Shown here: positions 1 to 7,637 of the stretch, piece by piece | How the letters are laid out: every line of letters begins with the position of its first letter | Numbering within the stretch: the first letter of the stretch is position 1 | From: an uncultured Eubacteriales bacterium | GTDB taxonomy: Bacteria > Bacillota > Clostridia > Oscillospirales > Butyricicoccaceae | NCBI GenBank assembly: GCA_934630445.1 | Contig: CAKTWY010000074.1 | Span: 1 to 12,036 of the forward strand | DNA length: 12,036 nucleotides | Direction of reading: 5' to 3' | Position numbers and translations under genes: made by a program | The notes under the pieces: generated by a model | Told to the model about the DNA's origin: nothing | Seen by the model: only the letters and a program-made list of their open reading frames with translations | Database searches by the model: none

Positions 1-2
1 GC

Positions 3-164
3 GCGGCGCAGCAGCAGGCGATGTGCCGCGCGCTGCACACGCTGTGCGCGCTTTTTGAGGAAAGCGCGCGCTCTGTCGCGCGCAGCGGGGGCTTCCTCTA
101 TCCTGAGGCGGACGCACGGGGGGCGTATGCGCATCTTCTGCGCCTGATTGGCGAAGCAAAGTGA
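3..164 (+). CDS. C-terminal end of an unidentified protein (possibly aminoglycoside-adenylyltransferase-like)
   Basis: This open frame enters from the left edge and ends at TGA 162-164, giving 53 residues. It is rich in Ala, Arg and Leu, and the readable end contains RSGGFLYPEADARGAYAHLL. The pattern of a short helix (MCRALHTLCALFEESA), then a G-F-x-YP-x-x-DA turn, then a final helix resembles from memory the C-terminus of ANT(6)/AadE-type nucleotidyltransferases. The catalytic domain lies outside the window, so this is only a weak guess. The stop is 10 nt before the TTG proposed as the murD start, so the two are probably cotranscribed. Codon use and GC content resemble the following genes, which argues that the frame is real. 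Confidence 0.55.
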   Translation, partial: AAQQQAMCRALHTLCALFEESARSVARSGGFLYPEADARGAYAHLLRLIGEAK

Positions 165-174
165 GGGAACAAAT

Positions 175-1590
175 TTGACGAAATTCGAAATGTTTTTACA
201 GTCTATGAAGGGAAAACGCGCGGCGGTCCTCGGCGCCGGCGTGTCGAATATGCCGCTGATCCGTCTTCTGGCGGAGGCGGGCGCAAACATCATCGTGCAT
301 GACAGAAAAACGCAGGAGGCGCTTGGCGAAAAGTACGGCGAGCTGCGCGCACTGGGCGTATCGTTCTGCCTGGGGGAGCGTTATCTCGACGAGATAAGCG
401 CGGATATGATCTTCCGCTCGCCCGGCATCCGGCCGGACGCGGGCGGTATTCAGCGTGCGGTGCGGGCAGGGGCGGAGCTCACATCTGAAATGGAGCAGTT
501 TTTGCAGCTGTGTCCGTGCCCGGTGATCGCGGTGACAGGCTCGGATGGGAAGACGACGACCACGACGCTTGTGGCGGAGATGCTCACACGCGCGGGCCGG
601 CGCTGCCATCTGGGCGGCAATATCGGCACGCCGCTTTTGGACCGCGTTCCCGCGATGCGGGAGGGAGACGTGGCGGTGGTAGAGCTGTCGAGCTTTCAGC
701 TCATGACGATGAAAAAAAGTCCGGAGCGCGCGGTGATCACGAACATCACGCCCAACCACCTGAACTGGCACGCGGACATGGACGAATACACGCGCGCCAA
801 GCGCAACATCATCGCGCATCAGGATAAGCACGGCATCGCGGTGCTGAACGCTGACAACGATGTGACGCGCGACGCTGCGCGCCTGTGCCACGGAGAGGTG
901 CGCATGTTTTCACGCAGAGGGCCGGTGGAGAACGGATATTACGCTCAAAACGGCAAAATCTATCAAAGTGCCGGCGGGCAGACGCACTGCGTGATGGAGG
1001 AAACGGACATTTTCCTCCCCGGAAAACACAATGTGGAAAACTACATGGCGGCGATGTGCGCCGTTAAGGGCCTGTGCGGTGAGGGAGCCATGCTGGAAAC
1101 GGCGCGTGAATTCCGCGGCGTGCCGCATCGCATCGAACTCATCTGTGAAAAGGGAGGCGTGCGTTATTTCAACGACAGCATCGCCTCGAGCCCGGCGCGC
1201 GCGATCGCGGGCCTGCGCTCGTTTGAGCAGAAGGTCATCCTCATCGCGGGCGGCGAGGATAAGCACGTGCCGTTTGACGCCTTCGGCCGCGAGGTGGCCG
1301 AACGGGCAAAGGCGCTGATCCTTGTGGGCCTTCCGCACGAGAAGCTGAAGGACGGGAAGCCGCGCGCGGCAGATGCGATCCGCCGCGCGGTCGAGGCGGC
1401 GGAAGGCTTTGCGTCGGAGAAGCTGCCGATCTATGATTTTTATACGATGAAGGACGCGGTGGCCAAAGCGCATGAGATCGCGCGCCGCGGCGACGTGGTG
1501 CTCCTATCGCCCGCGTGCACGTCGTTTGACATGTATGAGAATTTTGTTCAGCGCGGAGAGGATTTTTCCGCACTGGTGCGCGCGCTTTAG
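175..1590 (+). CDS. murD: UDP-N-acetylmuramoylalanine--D-glutamate ligase (MurD)
   Basis: MurD is the cytoplasmic ATP-dependent ligase that adds D-glutamate to UDP-MurNAc-L-Ala in peptidoglycan precursor synthesis. The frame is open from TTG 148, but TTG 175 is preferred: GAGGGA at 163-168 lies about 6 nt before it, giving 472 residues, a little longer than the usual 440-460. All Mur ligase landmarks are present: an N-terminal Rossmann-like GAGVSN, the P-loop GSDGKTTTT with Lys126, NHLNWH (the conserved His), YTRAKRNI (the carbamoylated-Lys region), PHRIEL, NDSIASSP (Asn333-Asp334), GGEDKH (Lys363) and LLSPACTSFDMYENF (Ser445). The position after NDS, Lys in E. coli MurD (NDSKATN), is Ile336 here. 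From memory, Bacteroidetes and clostridial MurDs often have this variant. The gene is followed by M42 peptidases, not by the usual division and cell-wall cluster. The gap to the next gene is 83 nt and shows no convincing terminator, so an operon is possible. Confidence 0.93.
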   Translation: MTKFEMFLQSMKGKRAAVLGAGVSNMPLIRLLAEAGANIIVHDRKTQEALGEKYGELRALGVSFCLGERYLDEISADMIFRSPGIRPDAGGIQRAVRAGAELTSEMEQFLQLCPCPVIAVTGSDGKTTTTTLVAEMLTRAGRRCHLGGNIGTPLLDRVPAMREGDVAVVELSSFQLMTMKKSPERAVITNITPNHLNWHADMDEYTRAKRNIIAHQDKHGIAVLNADNDVTRDAARLCHGEVRMFSRRGPVENGYYAQNGKIYQSAGGQTHCVMEETDIFLPGKHNVENYMAAMCAVKGLCGEGAMLETAREFRGVPHRIELICEKGGVRYFNDSIASSPARAIAGLRSFEQKVILIAGGEDKHVPFDAFGREVAERAKALILVGLPHEKLKDGKPRAADAIRRAVEAAEGFASEKLPIYDFYTMKDAVAKAHEIARRGDVVLLSPACTSFDMYENFVQRGEDFSALVRAL

Positions 1591-1673
1591 CATGCAAAGC
1601 GGAACAGGATCACAGCCACGCGGGAGGCGCTTTCCGGATCCCGCAATACAAAGGAGAAAGGAAGGTTCGCGAT

Positions 1674-2720
1674 ATGAGTCTTGACATAACGAAGCTCATT
1701 TTTGAATTGACGCAGGCAGAGGGCGTATCGGGCTTTGAAGGCGCGGCGGCGCGGCTTGCCTGCGAGCGGCTGGCGCCATACTGCGACAGCGCAGAGGTAT
1801 ATCAGACGGGAACGGTGCTCGGCTACCGTGCGTGCGGGCGTGAAAACGCGCCCAAGCTGCTTCTCGACGCGCATATCGATCAGATCGGGTTCATGGTGTC
1901 GGAGGTTTTGGAGGGCGGGATGCTGCGCGTGCTGCCCATCGGCGGCGTGGACCCGCGCATGCTGCTGGCAAGCGAGGTGCGTATTCTGGCGGACAAGCCG
2001 ATGATGGGTGTTTTCGCCTGCCTGCCGCCGCACCTGCAGACGGCGGCGGATTATAAAAAATCAGTGCCGGTCGACGAGATGGTCATCGACACCGGCTTTT
2101 CGGAGGAATATGTGCGCGAACATGTAAAGCCCGGAACGCCTGTGGCGCTTGTCGGCGCGCCGGTCAAGCTGAAAAACGGGTCGATCACCTCGCGTTCGAT
2201 CGACGACCGCGCCGGCTTCGCGGCGATCCTTTACGCGCTCGACCTGCTGAAGGACGACAAACTCCCGTGCGACCTCATTGTGATGGGCAGCGCCGGGGAG
2301 GAAACGAGCTTTCGCGGCGCGATCACGGGCGCGTACCACACCGCGCCGGACTACTGCGTCGCGGTGGATGTGAGCCATGCGAAAACGCCCGACGCGCCCG
2401 CGGACAAGACGTTTGAATACGGCGGCGGGGCGATGATCGGCATGGGGCCGAATCTGGACCGCGCGATGGCCAAACGCATGGCGGAGCTTGCGCGCGCAAA
2501 GGAGATCAAATACCAGATCGAGGTCATGGAGGGCCACACGGGCACCAACTGCTGGCCCATTCAGGTCAGCCGCGAAGGCGTCGCGTGCGCGCTGCTGTCC
2601 ATCCCGCTCAGGTACATGCATACGCCGATCGAGACGATCAAGGTTTCCGACGCGGAAGCGGTCGGGAAGCTTCTGGCGGAGTTTATCAGAACGTTTGACG
2701 GAGGTGCGGTATGCTGCTGA
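1674..2720 (+). CDS. M42-family metallo-aminopeptidase, copy 1
   Basis: This is a 348-residue cytoplasmic protein of the M42 family (glutamyl aminopeptidase / TET aminopeptidase type), normally 330-360 residues. Members are two-metal exopeptidases that remove N-terminal residues from short peptides, often as hollow 12-subunit tetrahedra. The metal and catalytic residues can be placed: His67 and Asp69 (DAHIDQIGF), Asp177 (SIDDRAG), Glu209-Glu210 (GSAGEETSFRGA), Asp232 (AVDVSHAKTPD) and His316 (RYMHTPIE). Two spots differ from copies 2 and 3: QEEVGLRGA is replaced by GEETSFRGA, and the GGTDAG loop by GHTGTNCWPIQ, so substrate preference may differ. The start is ATG 1674, preceded by AAGGAGAAAGGAAGG at 1651-1665. 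The stop overlaps the start of copy 2 by 10 nt, indicating translational coupling. The exact specificity cannot be read from sequence; older annotation may call such proteins endoglucanase or cellulase. Confidence 0.92.
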   Translation: MSLDITKLIFELTQAEGVSGFEGAAARLACERLAPYCDSAEVYQTGTVLGYRACGRENAPKLLLDAHIDQIGFMVSEVLEGGMLRVLPIGGVDPRMLLASEVRILADKPMMGVFACLPPHLQTAADYKKSVPVDEMVIDTGFSEEYVREHVKPGTPVALVGAPVKLKNGSITSRSIDDRAGFAAILYALDLLKDDKLPCDLIVMGSAGEETSFRGAITGAYHTAPDYCVAVDVSHAKTPDAPADKTFEYGGGAMIGMGPNLDRAMAKRMAELARAKEIKYQIEVMEGHTGTNCWPIQVSREGVACALLSIPLRYMHTPIETIKVSDAEAVGKLLAEFIRTFDGGAVCC

Positions 2721-3742
2721 CAAGACTGAGTAAGCTCTGCACGCTTGACGGCGTTTCAGGCTGCGAAGGGGCGGTGCGCGAATACATCCTCTCTGAGGTG
2801 CGCCCTTACGCGGACGAGGTGCGTGTGGACAGCATGGGCAACGTTATGGCGCTGCGCCGCGGAAGGAAGATGGGCGGCAAGTGCCTGATGCTCGCCGCGC
2901 ATATGGACGAGGTGGGCTTTATCGTAAAGCGCATCACGGACGAGGGCATGCTGAAATTCGGCGTGGTCGGCGGGATGGACCCGCGCATCCTGATGGGCAA
3001 GCGCGTGCGCGTGGGGGAGGAAAAGATCCCCGGCATCATCGGTATCAAGGCTGTTCATCTGACGACGGCGGAAGAGCGCAGGAAGGTACCCACGGTGTCG
3101 GATATGTATATCGACATCGGAGCCACGTCGCGCGCGGATGCGGAAAAGGACGTGGCGCTGGGCGATTATATCGCATTTGACAGCGATTTTTATTCCATGG
3201 GCGACAGGGGCTTTGTCAAGGGCAAGGCGATTGACGACCGCGCGGGCTGCGCGGTTCTGCTGGAGCTGATCCGCCAGACGCCTGCCTGCGACACATGGTT
3301 TGTCTTCACCGTGCAGGAAGAAGTGGGCCTCAGGGGTGCGCAGATCGCGGCGCACGCGCTCAGACCGGACATAGCGCTCGTTCTGGAGGGCACGACCGCG
3401 GCTGATCTGCCGAACGTCGACGCGCATAAGCGCGTGTGCAGCGCGGGCGCGGGCGTGGTGATCGGCATTATGGACCGCGGCACGATCTACGACGCGGAGC
3501 TTACGCGCATACTGCGCGAGATCTGCGAAGAAAAGCAGATCAAATGGCAGTACAAGCAGTACACATCCGGCGGTACGGACGCGGGAAAGATCCATCTCAC
3601 GGGCGCGGGCGTGCGCACATGTGTGCTCGCTGCGGCGGTCCGCTACCTGCACTCGCCCGTGTGCGTGGCGTCGCTGCACGATATTGAGGCTATGGAGGAG
3701 ACCGCGCGGGAATTCATCAACAGAATGGGGGAAATGGAATGA
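2711..3742 (+). CDS. M42-family metallo-aminopeptidase, copy 2
   Basis: This 343-residue M42 aminopeptidase is the second of three in a row. Metal and catalytic residues appear complete: His64 and Asp66 (AAHMDEVGFIV), Asp175 (AIDDRAG), Glu203-Glu204 (VQEEVGLRGA) and His314 (RYLHSP). At the position where copies 1 and 3 carry an Asp ligand (AVDV), this copy has Glu226 in LVLEGTTAADLP. An acidic ligand is kept, and Asp/Glu exchange here is known in related co-catalytic zinc peptidases. The SGGTDAGKIHL loop is canonical. The start ATG 2711 lies inside the end of copy 1, with GGAGGTG at 2700-2706 placed 4 nt before it. The stop overlaps the next start as ATGA. The protein is clearly divergent from its neighbours, so this is an old duplication and not a recent one. 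Substrate is unknown; aminopeptidase is the best general name. Confidence 0.92.
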   Translation: MLLTRLSKLCTLDGVSGCEGAVREYILSEVRPYADEVRVDSMGNVMALRRGRKMGGKCLMLAAHMDEVGFIVKRITDEGMLKFGVVGGMDPRILMGKRVRVGEEKIPGIIGIKAVHLTTAEERRKVPTVSDMYIDIGATSRADAEKDVALGDYIAFDSDFYSMGDRGFVKGKAIDDRAGCAVLLELIRQTPACDTWFVFTVQEEVGLRGAQIAAHALRPDIALVLEGTTAADLPNVDAHKRVCSAGAGVVIGIMDRGTIYDAELTRILREICEEKQIKWQYKQYTSGGTDAGKIHLTGAGVRTCVLAAAVRYLHSPVCVASLHDIEAMEETAREFINRMGEME

Positions 3743-4743
3743 AAACGCCTTTAACTTGTGAAGATATATGGGAAAAGCTCGTCTCCGTATACGGCCCGTC
3801 GGGGAAGGAGCATGCCGCAGCGGAAGTGATCCGCGCGCTGGCCGAGCCGTACGCGGATGAGATCACGAAGGACACGATGGGCAGCCTGATCGTGCGTCGA
3901 AAGGGCGCGGGCAAAAAGATCATGCTCTCCGCGCATATGGATCAGATCGGGATGATCGTCACATACATCGAGGACGATGGGTATCTGCGATTCTGCCAGG
4001 TGGGCGGCTTTGCGCCGGCCGATCTTGTGAACACGCCTGTTCGTTTTGAAAACGGCACGGCGGGCGTCGTCTCCTTTGGAGATGAAAAAAAGCTTTCTGA
4101 GCTGAAAGTCGCGGACATGTTCATCGATATCGGAGCGAAAAACAGAGCGGAAGCTGAAAAACTGGTGAATGTGGGCGACATCGCCATTTATGCCGGGTGC
4201 CCGATGCGCAACGGCGACACGCTCATCGCGCCCTATATGGACAACCGCATCGGCTGTGCGGCGCTGCTGATCGCGCTCTCGCAGATCGAGAAGACGGAAA
4301 ACGACCTGTATTTCGTCTTTTCCGTACAGGAGGAGGTCGGCCTGAGAGGGGCGAAAACGGCGGCGTACGCCATTGATCCGGATCTGGGCATTGCGGTCGA
4401 TGTAACGGACACGGGCGATGTACCGGATATGAAGTACGGCATGGCGGTCAAGCTCGGTGAAGGGCCGACGGTAAAACTGCTTGACAGCTCCGTCATCTGC
4501 GCGCCGGAGGTGGTCGCGCTTCTCAATGACACGGCGAAGGCGTGCGCCATCCCCGTGCAGCAGGAGGTGCTGCGCGCTGGCGGAACGGATGCGGGAGCCA
4601 TTCAGCTGACGCGCGGCGGCGTGCCGTCCGGCGGTGTGAGCATCCCCACGCGGTATATCCACTCCGCCTGCGAGATGGTGAGTCTGACAGACGTCGAGAA
4701 TGCGGCGCGTCTGATCGCGGCGGCGGTCGTCAAATCAAACTGA
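3739..4743 (+). CDS. M42-family metallo-aminopeptidase, copy 3
   Basis: This 334-residue M42 aminopeptidase is the third tandem copy. The residues expected to bind two metals are His66 and Asp68 (SAHMDQIGMIV), Asp168 (YMDNRIG, where the usual second Asp of DDR is Asn169), Glu198-Glu199 (VQEEVGLRGA), Asp221 (AVDVTDTGDVPD) and His308 (RYIHSACE). The AGGTDAGAIQLTRGG loop is canonical. DNR in place of DDR is a variation I have seen in the family and should not abolish activity, because the first Asp bridges the metals. The start ATG 3739 overlaps the copy 2 stop as ATGA, and GGGGGAAATGGA just upstream supplies a ribosome site. A perfect 9-bp hairpin followed by five Ts comes directly after the stop, so the peptidase transcript probably ends here, at least in part. 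Its role is probably turnover of short peptides in the cytoplasm. Confidence 0.92.
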   Translation: MKTPLTCEDIWEKLVSVYGPSGKEHAAAEVIRALAEPYADEITKDTMGSLIVRRKGAGKKIMLSAHMDQIGMIVTYIEDDGYLRFCQVGGFAPADLVNTPVRFENGTAGVVSFGDEKKLSELKVADMFIDIGAKNRAEAEKLVNVGDIAIYAGCPMRNGDTLIAPYMDNRIGCAALLIALSQIEKTENDLYFVFSVQEEVGLRGAKTAAYAIDPDLGIAVDVTDTGDVPDMKYGMAVKLGEGPTVKLLDSSVICAPEVVALLNDTAKACAIPVQQEVLRAGGTDAGAIQLTRGGVPSGGVSIPTRYIHSACEMVSLTDVENAARLIAAAVVKSN

Positions 4744-4747
4744 TTTT

Positions 4748-4784
4748 CAGCGCCGGACGGAGAAAACTGCCCGGCGCTGTTTTT
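4748..4784 (+). terminator. Rho-independent-type terminator after the M42 genes
   Basis: The arms CAGCGCCGG (4748-4756) and CCGGCGCTG (4771-4779) pair perfectly over 9 bp around a 14-nt loop, and TTTTT follows (4780-4784). It starts 4 nt after the stop of the third M42 gene. The ribosome site of the next gene begins at about 4791, so the hairpin sits directly in front of the ABC importer genes. Confidence 0.8.
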
Positions 4785-4802
4785 ATCAAAGGAAGGACAT
4801 GC

Positions 4803-5750
4803 ATGAAACACTTGAGATGGGTTTTGCCGATACTCCTGGCGGCTGTTGTTACAGCGTGCGCGGCGCCGGAAGCGCCCGCGCGGGAAGGAGGCATGCCGAC
4901 GGAAGCAATCTCCTTTACCGACGCGTGCGGGCGCGAGGTAGTACTGCCTAAAATGCCGGAGCGCGTGGTGTCGTGCTCGGGGTCATTCGCCGAGGTGTGG
5001 GTGCTTTCAGGCGGAGCGCTTGCCGGTACAACGGAGGACGCAGTGAGCGAGCGAGGCATGGCGCTGGAGGAGGGAACCGCCATCGTCGGAACGATCAAGA
5101 AGCCCAATGTGGAAGAGATCCTGGCCGTTGAGCCGGACTTTGTCATCCTGTCCGCGGACATCGAAGGCCATATCGAGGCGGGGCAGGCGCTGGATGACGC
5201 GAACATCACACACGCGTATTTCCACATAGAGGAGTTCACGGAATATCTCGACATGTTAAAGTTATTCACTGACCTGACCGGGAGAGCGGACCTCTATGAG
5301 GAGAATGGGCTTAAAGTGCGCGCACGCATCGATGAGATCAAGGCGTCCTGCGCCGATCAGCCGTCGCCAACCGTACTCTTCGCACGCGCGTATTCGACCG
5401 GCGTGCGGGCCAAAGGGGCGGACAATATGACGGGTATCATGCTCGAAGAACTCGGGGCAGACAATATTGTCTCCCGGCACGAATCGCTTTTGGAAGAACT
5501 GGGAATAGAAGCGATCATAGAAGAGGATCCCGACTTTATCCTCATCACCACGATGGGCGATGAAAAAAAGGCGCTTGAAGCGCTTGAAAACGGCATTATG
5601 GCAAACCCTGCGTGGAGCGGCCTTGCAGCTGTGAAGGAGGAGCGGGTCGAGGTGCTGCCGAAGGAGCTCTTCCACTATAAGCCGAATGCGAGGTGGGCGG
5701 ATGCGTATGCATATCTGGCGCAGCTCCTCTATCCGGGAACGGCTGAATAA
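4803..5750 (+). CDS. ABC importer substrate-binding lipoprotein (iron-siderophore/cobalamin type)
   Basis: This is a 315-residue extracytoplasmic solute-binding protein of the Peripla_BP_2 (FepB/BtuF) type. The signal peptide runs to the lipobox VTAC, with Cys19 as the lipidated residue, so the protein should be anchored to the outer face of the membrane. The mature part has the family layout: FTDACGREVVLPKMPERVVS, then AEVWVLSGGALAGTTEDA, VGTIKKPNVEEILAVEPDFV (first lobe), a long linking helix, and a second lobe with LEELGADNIV and IIEEDPDFILIT. ATG 4803 is chosen over upstream in-frame starts because GGAAGG at 4791-4796 is 6 nt away and the signal peptide begins there. Permease and ATPase genes follow directly. 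The cargo (ferric siderophore, haem, cobalamin or another chelate) cannot be decided from the sequence. Confidence 0.9.
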   Translation: MKHLRWVLPILLAAVVTACAAPEAPAREGGMPTEAISFTDACGREVVLPKMPERVVSCSGSFAEVWVLSGGALAGTTEDAVSERGMALEEGTAIVGTIKKPNVEEILAVEPDFVILSADIEGHIEAGQALDDANITHAYFHIEEFTEYLDMLKLFTDLTGRADLYEENGLKVRARIDEIKASCADQPSPTVLFARAYSTGVRAKGADNMTGIMLEELGADNIVSRHESLLEELGIEAIIEEDPDFILITTMGDEKKALEALENGIMANPAWSGLAAVKEERVEVLPKELFHYKPNARWADAYAYLAQLLYPGTAE

Positions 5751-6747
5751 AAGCAAAGATCACCCATGGGCGCTCGGGGCAGCGCTCACTGTGCTGCTTT
5801 TTATCGGCGCAGCAGTGGGCGTGATGCTCGGCTCGTCCGGGCTTGGCGCGTGGGAGATCGCCCGCGCGCTCCTGGATGGGGATACGGCGTCGAAGGCCTA
5901 CCGCATCGTGGCGTATGCGCGTGCGCCGCGCGTTCTCGGTGCGATTCTGGCCGGCGGCGCTCTTGCGGCGGGCGGCGCGGTTTTACAGACGGTACTTCAA
6001 AATGCGCTTGCAGGACCGAACATTATCGGCGTCAATTCCGGAGCGGGCCTTGGCGCGGTGCTTGTGGCGGCGTTTTTCCCGGAGTATGCGCATATGACGC
6101 CGCTGGCGGCGTTCTTCGGCGCGTTTGCGGCGATGCTGCTCGTGTATGGCATCGCCGCAGGGAGCGGCGCTTCGCGCATGACGCTCATTCTTGCGGGCGT
6201 CGCGGTGTCGAGCATGCTTGGCGCCGCGATCGACGCGGTCGTGACCTTAAAGCCCGATACGGCGGTGAGCCGCAGCATGTTCATGATCGGCGGCCTGTCC
6301 GGCGTGTCGCTGCGCGATCTTACATCTGCCGGCGCGGTGATCGCGGCAGGCATGCTGATCGTACTAATCCTTTCGGCGGATCTGAATGTGCTTGCACTCG
6401 GCGACGAGGTCGCCCGTTCGCTCGGCATGCGTGTGGGTTTGACGCGCTTTTTTCTTTTGGCAGGTGCGGCGCTCCTGGTCGGAGGCGCGGTGAGCTTTGC
6501 GGGGCTTTTGGGGTTTGTGGGCCTGATCGTGCCGCATACGGCGCGCTTTTTTCTGAGGAGCGGGAGCAGGGCGCTCATACCGGTGTCGTTCCTGATGGGC
6601 GGGATATTGACGCTCGGGTGCGATATTGCCGCGCGCATGCTCTTCGCGCCGTTCGAGCTGCCGGTCGGGATCCTGTTGTCGTTTCTCGGCGGGCCGTTCT
6701 TCCTGTGGCTTCTTTTCCGGCAGAGGAGGGGGAAGATTGGTGCTTGA
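5701..6747 (+). CDS. FecCD/BtuC-type ABC importer permease
   Basis: This integral membrane subunit has about 349 residues and belongs to the FecCD/BtuC family, which forms a dimer as the channel of type II importers. The hydrophobic segments are many and evenly spaced, consistent with about 10 helices. Diagnostic stretches are YARAPRVLGAILAGGALAAG near residues 50-70, the hallmark GLLGFVGLIVPHTARFF, and the end ELPVGILLSFLGGPFFLWLL, which also carries the contact region for the ATPase. The start is not certain. ATG 5701 has GAGGTGGG at 5690-5697 just upstream and is preferred; ATG 5686, ATG 5707 and a CTG at 5743 are alternatives. With ATG 5701 the gene overlaps the end of the binding-protein gene by 50 nt in another frame. 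It overlaps the ATPase gene by 8 nt. Confidence 0.9.
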   Translation: MRMHIWRSSSIRERLNKSKDHPWALGAALTVLLFIGAAVGVMLGSSGLGAWEIARALLDGDTASKAYRIVAYARAPRVLGAILAGGALAAGGAVLQTVLQNALAGPNIIGVNSGAGLGAVLVAAFFPEYAHMTPLAAFFGAFAAMLLVYGIAAGSGASRMTLILAGVAVSSMLGAAIDAVVTLKPDTAVSRSMFMIGGLSGVSLRDLTSAGAVIAAGMLIVLILSADLNVLALGDEVARSLGMRVGLTRFFLLAGAALLVGGAVSFAGLLGFVGLIVPHTARFFLRSGSRALIPVSFLMGGILTLGCDIAARMLFAPFELPVGILLSFLGGPFFLWLLFRQRRGKIGA

Positions 6748-7504
6748 GCTTCAGAATATCCGCGCGGGCTATGCCGGGCGTGAAGTGCTGCACAGCGTGT
6801 CCGTGCGGTTCGAAACGGGCCAGGTGACGGCGCTTATCGGGCCGAACGGCTGCGGCAAGACGACGCTCCTCAAGGTCTGTGCGCGGCTGCTGGCCCCACA
6901 GGCGGGGCGTGTACTTGTGGATGGAGCAGATGCACGGCGCTTTTCTCCAAAGGCGTTCGCGCGTATGGTGAGCTTTCTTCCGCAGGGGAGGGATGTGCCG
7001 TCCATTGCCGTGCGCACACTGGTGGCGCATGCACGCTTCCCCTATCAGGGGTTTGGACGCGTGCCGTCGCCAAAAGATCGGGAGGCGGTGCACCGGGCAA
7101 TGGAGGACACGGGCGTTATGCCATTTACAGAAAAAAGCCTTGCGTCGCTTTCCGGCGGCGAGCGGCAGAAGGTATATCTCGCCATGGCCGCGGCGCAGGA
7201 GACGCCGGTGATGCTGCTTGACGAGCCGACGACGTTTCTGGACATCGCGCATCAGCTTGAGATCATGCGCCTGGTGAAAAACCTGAAAGCGCGTGGAAGG
7301 ACGGTCGTCATGGTGCTGCATGATATCTCCCAGGCGTTGACGCACGCAGACCGCGTGATCGTTCTGCAGGGAGGAGCGATCGCCGCCCAGGGGTTGCCGG
7401 AAGCGATCTATGAAAGCCGCGCAGTCGATGCGGCGTTCGGCGTGACGGCCGAGCGGCTCTGGGGAGAGGACGGCGCGTCTCATTATGTTTTTCACGAGAT
7501 ATAA
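6740..7504 (+). CDS. ABC importer ATPase subunit (FepC/BtuD type)
   Basis: This 254-residue nucleotide-binding subunit would power the importer encoded just upstream. All ABC motifs are visible: Walker A GPNGCGKTT (Lys40), Q-loop FLPQG (Gln82), signature LSGGE (137-141), Walker B VMLLDEP (Asp161-Glu162), D-loop FLD (166-168) and switch His194 (VLHD). The region RTLVAHARFPYQG before the signature is typical of the iron-siderophore/cobalamin subfamily. The start is taken as GTG 6740, about 8 nt after AGGAGGGG (6724-6731); TTG 6737 is also possible. An ATG at 6626 in the same frame lies deep inside the permease gene and is rejected. The gene ends 46 nt before a very stable terminator hairpin and is the last of the operon. 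Confidence 0.93.
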   Translation: MLELQNIRAGYAGREVLHSVSVRFETGQVTALIGPNGCGKTTLLKVCARLLAPQAGRVLVDGADARRFSPKAFARMVSFLPQGRDVPSIAVRTLVAHARFPYQGFGRVPSPKDREAVHRAMEDTGVMPFTEKSLASLSGGERQKVYLAMAAAQETPVMLLDEPTTFLDIAHQLEIMRLVKNLKARGRTVVMVLHDISQALTHADRVIVLQGGAIAAQGLPEAIYESRAVDAAFGVTAERLWGEDGASHYVFHEI

Positions 7505-7549
7505 CGGGAGAAAGCCTTGGTTTCGTGCATGGTGTACGGAACAAGGCAG

Positions 7550-7598
7550 ACAGCGGCCCGCGGTGCAGAAAATCTGCGCCGCGGGCCGCTGTGCTTTT
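7550..7598 (+). terminator. Terminator of the ABC importer operon
   Basis: The arms CAGCGGCCCGCGG (7551-7563) and CCGCGGGCCGCTG (7579-7591) are perfectly complementary. The stem continues inward through a T-G wobble and GCAGA/TCTGC to a loop of three As (7570-7572), and one outer A-T pair can be added, giving about 20 bp. The following GCTTTTA is a short T tract. The hairpin lies 46 nt after the ATPase stop. Confidence 0.85.
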
Positions 7599-7637
7599 AT
7601 CATCCGGAGAAGCGCCGAAGGAATTTCAATACCGAGC

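Noticed and set aside
196..891. Long - strand frames opposite murD and the M42 genes (e.g. 196-891, 2756-3679, 3751-4662)
   Set aside because: Their products are dominated by Arg, His and Ala with no domain, they lie fully inside well-supported genes, and GC-rich codon use explains their openness.
1620..1644. Hairpin GCGGGA/TCCCGC between murD and the first M42 gene
   Set aside because: Only 6 bp around a 13-nt loop and no T tract; too weak to call a terminator.
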